Shown here: positions 1 through 4,770 of the stretch, piece by piece
How the letters are laid out: each line of letters begins with the position of its first letter
How positions within the stretch are numbered: the first letter of the stretch is position 1
NCBI GenBank assembly: GCA_000715635.1
Contig: KL569100.1
Span: 73,366-79,392, forward strand
Length of the DNA: 6,027 nt
Source: Streptomyces violaceus
Lineage (GTDB): Bacteria > Actinomycetota > Actinomycetes > Streptomycetales > Streptomycetaceae
Reading direction: 5' to 3'
Position numbers and translations under genes: made by a program
The notes under the pieces: model-generated
Told to the model about the DNA's origin: nothing
What the model saw: only the letters and a program-made list of their open reading frames with translations
Databases searched by the model: none

Positions 1-20
1 GAGATGTGTATAAGAGACAG
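1..20 (+). other. Residual Nextera (Tn5 mosaic end) sequencing adapter
   Basis: Bases 2-20 read AGATGTGTATAAGAGACAG, which is exactly the 19-base Tn5 mosaic end used in Nextera libraries. The G at position 1 agrees with the last base before the mosaic end in the read 2 adapter (read 1 would have C). This is library-derived sequence left at a contig end, not part of the genome. It also creates a spurious plus-strand reading frame whose translation begins MCIRDR, a familiar signature of adapter contamination. Real genomic sequence starts at 21. Confidence 0.97.
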
Positions 21-369
21 GGTCGTCGGAGGGGGCAGAGTCGTAGAGGACCTCGAACAGCGTCTGGTCGTCGGGGTGCTCGCGGGTCGCGATCCAGCCC
101 TCGGGGTCTCCGGGCGGGCGGTCGGAGGACGGTTCCTGCGGCGGACTGATGATCAGGTAGCTGTCGTCGGGGAGCGAGACGCGCACGATGTAGGCGCTGA
201 GGCCGAACTCGATGTCGCATGGAAGTCCGCGCGCTCGCAGCGGCGTGGTGATGTGCGCATGGCGGCGCCACAGTTCCTGCCACCACGGCATGTTCACGTC
301 GCGGTAGTCGGGAAGCGGCGCGATCGGAGCCGCGCGGGCGTCCGTAGCGTTCGCCTCGTCAGCGGCCAC
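21..369 (-). CDS. Hypothetical protein, N-terminal 116 residues, cut by the contig end
   Basis: Minus-strand frame starting at GTG 369-367 and open to the adapter junction, giving 116 codons without a stop; the C-terminus is missing. The start is well supported: AGGAG at 379-375 sits 5 bases upstream, and the start overlaps the previous gene's TGA (361-359) by 11 bases, typical of translational coupling. The protein begins VAADEANATDARAAP, then has an aromatic-rich stretch (MPWWQELWRRH, about residues 27-37). A segment likely to form beta strands follows (FGLSAYIVRVSLPDDSYLII, about 54-73), then a Pro/Asp-rich stretch and FEVLYDS near the cut end. I see no signal peptide, membrane helix or catalytic motif. 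Third codon positions are strongly G/C in this frame. I do not recognise the family. Its position as the last visible gene of a VirB4-type operon suggests an accessory or regulatory partner, which is inference only. Confidence 0.8.
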
Positions 370-601
370 GGATTCTCCTGCGGGACGCCGGTCGGTGTGA
401 CGGAGGCGTTCGGCGAGCGAGGTCGGCTTCTGGCTTCGGAACCGGACTGGAGTCGAGTTCGTACTCGTCGTAGGCGGTGATCAGGTCGTGTTCCAGCTGG
501 GCTTCACGTTCGGCGACCTGCGCCATGAGGTCGCCGTGCTCGGCCTGGCACTGCTGGTATTCGGCCCAGTCGGCGTCGCTGAAATGAGCGGGGCGGTTCA
601 G
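359..601 (-). CDS. Small helical charged protein, hypothetical, start uncertain
   Basis: The frame ends at TGA 361-359. Its coding character is clear from about 600 downwards: HFSDADWAEYQQCQAEHGD is followed by a Glu/Gln/Ala-rich stretch and an acidic DEYELDSS segment, then a basic Arg/Pro-rich tail. Residues about 9-50 look like one long, possibly coiled-coil helix. The frame is open further upstream, but there it only shadows the preceding gene. In the gap after that gene's TGA (650-648) I find no ATG, GTG or TTG in frame. The best-placed start is CTG at 601-599, with AAGGA at 611-607 and a 5-base spacer, giving 80 residues; CTG starts are rare. The alternative is ATG 526-524 (55 residues), which has a poor ribosome site and would cut off well-formed sequence. 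The 3' end overlaps the next gene by 11 bases, so coupling is likely. Family not recognised; no enzymatic motif. Confidence 0.6.
   Translation of the reverse strand: MNRPAHFSDADWAEYQQCQAEHGDLMAQVAEREAQLEHDLITAYDEYELDSSPVPKPEADLARRTPPSHRPASRRRIRGR
370..379 (-). promoter_or_regulatory. Ribosome binding site that sets a GTG start
   Basis: On the minus strand, AGGAG at 379-375 is followed by the 5-base spacer AATCC and GTG at 369. The site lies inside the 3' end of the upstream small gene. It is the strongest Shine-Dalgarno match near this junction and fixes the start of the contig-end gene, which no upstream ATG would provide. Confidence 0.75.
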
Positions 602-647
602 AGCATTCCTTGGGATGTGGGTGGATCGGGCTTCAGGGCAGGCGCGG

Positions 648-1016
648 TCAGCGGTGGCGATCGCCCGGCCTGGGTGGCCGAGGTGCCGGCGGGACTTCCT
701 GACGGGTGAGCGTCGCGAAGAAGCGTTGGAAGCCGAGGTGGTCGTCGAGTTCCTTGACCGCGTCACGAAGGGATTCCGAGGTGCGCCGCAGGAAGGCGCG
801 GGCTGAGGCGTGGTCGATGACCATGCGATTCGCGAGGTAGTGCCGGTCGGTCGGGTTGGCAGACCGGGGCAGGGCCAGGGCACACTCCGCAGACTCGGTG
901 AAGTGCGGGGCTGCGTGGCTCGACATGGTCGCCGCCGTGCCGAGATGCTTCAGAACGGTGCCGCCGGCGCGGGTGGTGTGGGCTCCGGGCGAAGTCAGCA
1001 GTGAGCCGGAGGACAT
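648..1016 (-). CDS. Hypothetical protein, possibly 5'-frameshifted
   Basis: The frame from ATG 1016 to TGA 650-648 encodes 122 residues; an internal ATG at 926 would give 92. The body is convincing, with strongly G/C third positions and a plausible helical protein: residues include SHAAPHFTESAECALALP, then DRHYLANRMVIDHASARAFL, a charged helix with ESLRDAVKELDDHLGFQRFF, and a Pro/Arg-rich C-terminus. No membrane segment, signal peptide or known catalytic motif is visible. The ATG at 1016 has only a weak ribosome site (AGGA 11 bases upstream), and its first 15 or so residues look poor. In the other frame, the 80 bases just upstream read like the missing N-terminus (see 1017-1098), so the natural gene may start at GTG 1098 and run about 150 residues. 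It follows the VirB4-type ATPase and precedes two other small genes of the same operon. I do not recognise the family. Confidence 0.65.
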   Translation of the reverse strand: MSSGSLLTSPGAHTTRAGGTVLKHLGTAATMSSHAAPHFTESAECALALPRSANPTDRHYLANRMVIDHASARAFLRRTSESLRDAVKELDDHLGFQRFFATLTRQEVPPAPRPPRPGDRHR

Positions 1017-1098
1017 CGCGGGAGAGGTCCTGTGCGTCGGTGGCGTGCTGGAGCACCTCGTCGCTCGGTATCAAGTCGCGTTGGAAGTCGGGCTTCAC
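1017..1098 (-). other. Probable out-of-frame N-terminus of the downstream gene
   Basis: GTG at 1098-1096 lies 14 bases after the VirB4-type ATPase stop (1115-1113), with purine-rich GAGGA and AAGAGG just before it. It opens a frame reading VKPDFQRDLIPSDEVLQHAT and then DAQDLSRDVLRLTADFAR. About five sixths of the codons end in G or C, and the peptide is a sensible amphipathic sequence. The frame has no stop until 763, but after about position 985 it turns into low-quality Arg/His/Pro-rich sequence with A/T-ending codons, just where the +1 frame (648-1016) becomes good. Skipping one base within about 987-965 would join both parts into one protein of about 150 residues. This may be a true frameshift, a sequencing or assembly indel near a contig end, or a coincidence. 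Confidence 0.45.
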
Positions 1099-1112
1099 GG
1101 GCCTCTTGGTCC

Positions 1113-2627
1113 TCAGTGCATACGGGCGTCGGTGTCGAAGAGCGCCAGTTCGTGGCTGTGCAGGAGGTGCTGAACAATGAAGCTTCGACCTGCGACTTTC
1201 CACAGGCCACGCCCTCGGTTGAGGTGCGCGATGGCGTCCATCTCGACGGAGGTCAGGCCGAGCAGGGAGGCCGCGGCGTGGAGCTGGTCGGTCTCCTGGC
1301 GGTAGATGATCCGGGTGCTGCAGTCGGCGAGGAGTCCCTCGGCCAGGGCGCGGCCTTGTGATCCGGCGTCGCCGGCGGTGAGCAGGTCGGACAGCCGGTG
1401 GATCACCATGAGGTTGGCGATGCCGAGGCCGCGGCTGAGCTTCCACTGGGCCTGCATCCGCTGGAGCAGGCCGACGTGCCGCATCAGGCGCCATGCCTCG
1501 TCGTACACGATCCAGCGCCGGCCGCCGCTGGGATCGGAGAGGGCGGATTCCATCCAGGCGCTCGCGCAGGTCATCGCCAGGACGAGGGCGGTGTCGTCCC
1601 CGGAGCCGCCCAGGCGGGACAGGTCGATGGTGAGCATCGGCGCGTTCGGATCGAATGCGACGGTGGAGGGGGCGTCGAACATGCCGGCCAGGTCGCCGTG
1701 GACCAGGCGCCGCATGGCGTGGGCCAAGTCTCGTGCTGCGTCGCCGAGTTGGCCCGACATCATCCCGGCTGTCTCGTCGAGCTCGTGGGGGTTGTTGAGG
1801 GCGGCGGCGACGTCGCCGAGGAGCGGGGTGCGGTGCGTGTCGGCGGCGCGGGTGACGACGGCGTCGAGGGCGACGTCCAGGGCGGTGTGCTCCATGGGCA
1901 TCAGGTCCCGGCCCAGGATGGTGCGGGCAAGGGAGCCGAGCAGGAGCAGGCGCCGCTTGCGGATCTCGCCGACCCAGTCGGCCTCGGCCACGCTCTCCGG
2001 GCGCGAGGCCGCGTCCAGAGGGTTCAGGCGACCCGGCAGTCCGGGACCGAGGGCGACGGACCGGCCGCCGAGGGCTTCCGCCACCGGAGTCCACTCGCCC
2101 TTCGGGTCGCACGGGACGTAGACGCGGTATCCGAAGGCGACCGACCGCAGCGCGAAGGACTTGGCGAGGGCGCTCTTGCCCTGGCCGATCACGCCGGCGA
2201 GCAACAGGTTGGGGTTGGTGAATCCCTCGACTTTGCCGTACAGAGCGAATGGGTCGAAGACGAATGATGCTTCGGCGTGGACGTCGCGGCCGATGTAGAT
2301 GCCCTCGGCGCCGAGTCCGCCTTCGGCGAGGAAGGGATAGGCGCCGGCCGCGACGGCGGTGGTCATGCGGTGGGCGGGAAGTTTCAGCCGGTTGTTGCGC
2401 GCGGAGGCGGGCCCGGGGCGTCCGCTCGGGGGGTAGAGCGGGGCGGGCATCTGGTGCTCGGCGTGCGTGCTTTCGCTCTGGTGGGCGCTGGCTTCCGCGC
2501 GGGCTTTGGCGGTGGCCTCGGCGAGCTGGCGGCGGGCGGCCTTGCGGCTGGCGCGGTCGGTGCCGTGGGGGGTGAACAGTGGGCTGGCGGACGCGCGGCG
2601 GGCACGACGGGCGGGCCGGTGGCTCAT
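1113..2627 (-). CDS. VirB4-type conjugation ATPase, motor domain only
   Basis: A 504-residue cytoplasmic P-loop ATPase of the VirB4/TraC/TrbE group, expected to energise assembly of, or transfer through, a type IV secretion channel. Residues 1-80 are basic and low in complexity (RPARRARRAS, then an Ala/Glu/Lys helix). From about 88 the sequence follows the VirB4 motor domain: AAGAYPFL, then GIYIGRDV and FDPFALY, then Walker A GVIGQGKS at 145-152, DPKGEW at 174-179, and Walker B WIVYDEAW at 372-379 with D376/E377. After that come IHRLSDL at 409-415 and a C-terminal region with LNRGRGLWK. All expected nucleotide-binding residues are present. The large VirB4 N-terminal domain is absent, so this is about the motor half of a typical VirB4. 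ATG 2627 has GAGGG at 2638-2634 with a 6-base spacer. It lies 28 bases after the upstream stop and 14 bases before the next possible GTG, consistent with one operon. An FtsK/TraB or VirD4 ATPase is less likely given the GxYPF-to-Walker A layout. Confidence 0.92.
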   Translation of the reverse strand: MSHRPARRARRASASPLFTPHGTDRASRKAARRQLAEATAKARAEASAHQSESTHAEHQMPAPLYPPSGRPGPASARNNRLKLPAHRMTTAVAAGAYPFLAEGGLGAEGIYIGRDVHAEASFVFDPFALYGKVEGFTNPNLLLAGVIGQGKSALAKSFALRSVAFGYRVYVPCDPKGEWTPVAEALGGRSVALGPGLPGRLNPLDAASRPESVAEADWVGEIRKRRLLLLGSLARTILGRDLMPMEHTALDVALDAVVTRAADTHRTPLLGDVAAALNNPHELDETAGMMSGQLGDAARDLAHAMRRLVHGDLAGMFDAPSTVAFDPNAPMLTIDLSRLGGSGDDTALVLAMTCASAWMESALSDPSGGRRWIVYDEAWRLMRHVGLLQRMQAQWKLSRGLGIANLMVIHRLSDLLTAGDAGSQGRALAEGLLADCSTRIIYRQETDQLHAAASLLGLTSVEMDAIAHLNRGRGLWKVAGRSFIVQHLLHSHELALFDTDARMH

Positions 2628-2655
2628 CGGGGGCCCTCGATTCTGCGGGTGGTGC

Positions 2656-3117
2656 TCATCGCACGCAGGCCGTGGTGTGCGGGCGAAGGTCGGTGGGGGT
2701 GGTTTTGCGGCGGACTACGTGTCCGGCGGCGAGGTGGCGTTGGCAGATCGTCAGCACGGGCGGGCCCTCGGGGAGCCGCTCTGGATGGCAGGCGCTTGTC
2801 TCGGCGTCGGCCTGGGGTGCGCCGGGCAGCAGGTGGAAGGCGGCGTGAACTTCGCTGGTGGCCTGCCAGAGCCTGGTGTGGGCGGTGGCCAGGTGACGTC
2901 CGGCGGCCGGGTGCGGGGGCCGGGTGTGGTCGGCGAGCCGGTCCAGAAGCTGGAGCAGAGCGGTGAGGTGGGCGTGCAGCACGTCAAGGTGCAGACGATC
3001 TCCGGGCTTGGGCGGGTCCGCGTCCGACGGCGCTAGGGTCCGTGCGTGGTGGCGGATGCCGGAGCTCGCGGCGCGGAGGTAGGGGTGCGCGTCGTCGGGG
3101 CGCGTAGGAGAGGTCAA
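2656..3117 (-). CDS. Hypothetical Cys/His-containing protein between SCO6880-like and VirB4-like genes
   Basis: The frame ends at TGA 2658-2656. I place the start at TTG 3117-3115, which has AGGAAGGA at 3134-3127 and a 9-base spacer, giving 153 residues. A GTG at 3204 would give 182, but it has no ribosome site and its extra residues are poor in codon use. Residues about 42-65 (LHLDVLHAHLTALLQLLDRL) and 71-97 look like two amphipathic helices. The C-terminal third holds Cys110-His111, then CQRHLAAGH with Cys125, His128 and His133, and Cys151, a spacing that could bind a metal; this is inference. No membrane helix or signal peptide is visible, so it should be cytoplasmic. I do not recognise the family. 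It sits between the two proteins that together resemble a split VirB4, and its TGA is 28 bases from the ATPase start. That suggests a partner or adaptor of the ATPase, but the sequence does not prove it. Confidence 0.75.
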   Translation of the reverse strand: MTSPTRPDDAHPYLRAASSGIRHHARTLAPSDADPPKPGDRLHLDVLHAHLTALLQLLDRLADHTRPPHPAAGRHLATAHTRLWQATSEVHAAFHLLPGAPQADAETSACHPERLPEGPPVLTICQRHLAAGHVVRRKTTPTDLRPHTTACVR

Positions 3118-3126
3118 AGGTGGTGG

Positions 3127-3147
3127 TCCTTCCTGCCGGTAGGCAGG
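3127..3147 (-). promoter_or_regulatory. Ribosome binding site partly inside a small hairpin
   Basis: On the minus strand, CCTGCC (3147-3142), the loop TACC and GGCAGG (3137-3132) form a perfect 6-base-pair stem. The ribosome site AGGAAGGA (3134-3127) begins inside its 3' arm, so the first AGG is paired when the hairpin forms. This site decides the TTG start at 3117. The hairpin could lower initiation on this gene relative to its neighbours. The stem is short, so regulation is only a possibility. Confidence 0.4.
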
Positions 3148-3217
3148 GTGGTGAAGGGCGCCCCGTTGCGGGTGATCCGGAGTGCGGTGGGTCGGGGTGC
3201 GCACGGGCGCCGTTGGT

Positions 3218-4690
3218 TCACAGGGCGGTGCGGGCGAGCGGGAGCGCGGTGAGGGCGAAGGCGTCGGGCTGCTGGTAGTTGAGCCGTCGGAGGTCGACGC
3301 CGGAGGTGACGGCGTGGGTCTCGATCTGTGCGCAGGCGGCGTCCAGGAGGGCGTCGGTCTCGGCGGTGACGGTGACCAGGCCGGTCAGTGCGACGTCCGC
3401 GTGTCCGGCGATGAGCTGGCGTTCGCGGGTTTTGACGTCGGCGTACTCGACGGAGTCCTCTTCGGAGTCGACCTGTCCGCGGCGTGCGCGCTCGTTGGCG
3501 TCGGCGATGATCGCGGCCTTCTTGCGCTGGACGTCCCGCAGTGCGGACTCGAGTCCCTGCGGTACGTATATAAGGGAGAGGCTGCGGCGCACGCCGGCCG
3601 TGAACATCAGCCCGTGCAGGAACCCGGCCCCCATCTCGGTCCTCGGCCAGTTCTCCACCCAGTACGTCGCGTGCCGTGCGCTGTCGGTGGCGAGGCGGTC
3701 GTACTCCTCGAACTGCACGACGGGACCGGCGGCTGCGGGGTCGGCTTCGGCGCGGCCGGTCTCGGACCACTGCTGGAGCGCGGCGAGGGCCTTCGGGTCG
3801 TATGCGGTGCGAATGACGGCGGCGATTTCCCGCGCGCTCAGCCAGCCGGTGACCTGGAGACCTGCGTTGCGGGCGGCCTGCGCGATGGACGCGGTGGTCT
3901 GCTCCATGACGGTGAACGCCCCGGGCAGCCCTCCGCCGGCCTGATTGATCAGGCGCCGGGCGGCCTTGAGGTCGAGAGAGATGGCGAGGTAGGTCTCGTG
4001 CGGGGCGGCGGCAGGGCCGGCAGAGGAGACCAGCTCGGAGTAGATCTGTCCGGCGACGGGGGTCTGGGGCTGCCCGTTGCGGGTCCAGTGGCGGGCGAGG
4101 GTGTCGCCCGAGTCGGGGACTGTGCGTTCCAGCACCTGCACGGTGGCGATGTGCCCGGTGCGGGCGATGCCCGCGAGAGCGCGTCCCCAACTGCTCACGT
4201 TGTGGTTCTGGGTGGCGGGGTCGAGGAGGGCGAAGGCGCGGCTGGTGACGCGGGCGATGGCGGTCAGGGTCTGCTGGTGCGGGTCGTGGACGGCTGCGGC
4301 ACCGTTGGCGGAGTCGCCGGGGGTGACCACCTTGAGGGAAGCGGCGGTGCCGGGCAGATGGAGGACGCCGTCCTGCCGGGGCCGGGTGACGGGCCGAGCG
4401 AGCCACAGGGTCTGGCCGGTGCGGCGACGGTGCGCATACCGGGTGACAATCGGCGCCCAGTCGATCAGGGAGCGGCCATGCCGGCGGATCGCGACGAGTG
4501 CCCCGGATGCCGCCCACAGCGGTGCCAGGGCGACGGCGCCGAGCAGCCCGGTGGAGATCACCGTCATCAGCAGCAGGGCCAGCATGCAGGAGACGAGTAC
4601 GAGTTGGGGCAGGGAGAGGCCGAGGAGGATGCCGCGGCGGCTCCGGTGCGGGAACTTCACCGTGACCGGGGCGACGGAAAGATCAGTCAA
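3218..4690 (-). CDS. SCO6880-family membrane protein of a type IV secretion-like system
   Basis: A 490-residue protein matching the actinobacterial SCO6880 family in layout. A short basic N-terminus (FPHRSRRG, 13-20) is followed by two membrane helices at about 28-46 and 48-68, the arrangement of PrgI/VirB3-like subunits. Then comes a soluble cytoplasmic region of about 420 residues with ETYLAISLDLKAARRLI near 232, a Lys/Arg/Glu-rich helix at about 384-404 (the usual hinge-type helix in VirB4 N-terminal domains), and the ending DLRRLNYQQPDAFALTALPL. That end resembles the last part of VirB4 N-terminal domains. No Walker motif is present, so it is not itself an ATPase. The start is TTG 4690-4688, with AGGA 8 bases upstream; GTG at 4660 is a weaker alternative that still keeps both helices. 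It follows the VirB6-like gene by 80 bases and precedes the Cys/His protein by 100. Likely role: inner-membrane anchor or scaffold on which the separate VirB4 motor docks. Confidence 0.88.
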   Translation of the reverse strand: MTDLSVAPVTVKFPHRSRRGILLGLSLPQLVLVSCMLALLLMTVISTGLLGAVALAPLWAASGALVAIRRHGRSLIDWAPIVTRYAHRRRTGQTLWLARPVTRPRQDGVLHLPGTAASLKVVTPGDSANGAAAVHDPHQQTLTAIARVTSRAFALLDPATQNHNVSSWGRALAGIARTGHIATVQVLERTVPDSGDTLARHWTRNGQPQTPVAGQIYSELVSSAGPAAAPHETYLAISLDLKAARRLINQAGGGLPGAFTVMEQTTASIAQAARNAGLQVTGWLSAREIAAVIRTAYDPKALAALQQWSETGRAEADPAAAGPVVQFEEYDRLATDSARHATYWVENWPRTEMGAGFLHGLMFTAGVRRSLSLIYVPQGLESALRDVQRKKAAIIADANERARRGQVDSEEDSVEYADVKTRERQLIAGHADVALTGLVTVTAETDALLDAACAQIETHAVTSGVDLRRLNYQQPDAFALTALPLARTAL

Positions 4691-4718
4691 GGGGCGGGTC
4701 CTGGAGGCGCGGGTGGAA

Positions 4719-4756
4719 CCCGGGGGCGGGAGGGCGCGTGCACATCCCGCCCCGGG
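4719..4756 (-). terminator. GC-rich stem-loop between the VirB6-like and SCO6880-like genes
   Basis: On the minus strand, CCCGGGGCGGGA (4756-4745) and TCCCGCCCCCGGG (4731-4719) pair over 12 bases with one bulged C, around a 13-base loop (4744-4732). The element lies entirely in the 80-base gap, 14 bases after the VirB6-like stop and 28 bases before the next start. No T-run follows, so it is not a standard factor-independent terminator, but GC-only hairpins without a T-run are common at Streptomyces gene ends. It may partially terminate transcription, or protect the 3' end of the upstream message so that the two genes are expressed in different amounts. Confidence 0.55.
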
Positions 4757-4770
4757 AGTCGGTCAGGGAA

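Noticed and set aside
4..480. Plus-strand frame starting MCIRDR
   Set aside because: Its start codon is in the Nextera adapter, and the rest is antisense to the well-supported contig-end gene.
763..2112. 449-codon minus-strand frame across the ATPase gene
   Set aside because: Over the ATPase it is an Arg/Pro-rich shadow. Only the part from GTG 1098 to about 985 looks coding, and I list that separately.
3562..3578. AT-rich TACGTATATAAGG motif resembling a TATA or -10 element
   Set aside because: It lies inside the SCO6880-like gene and encodes LSLIYVP in frame; there is no downstream gene on that strand for it to serve.
3936..3956. Palindrome-like GCCTGAT-TG-ATCAGGC
   Set aside because: It lies inside the SCO6880-like coding sequence (encoding RRLINQAG) and is short; there is no sign of an att or operator site beside it.
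3114..4517. Second minus-strand frame of 467 codons within the SCO6880-like gene
   Set aside because: It is an Arg/Pro/His-rich shadow of the real frame, typical of an offset reading of GC-rich coding DNA.
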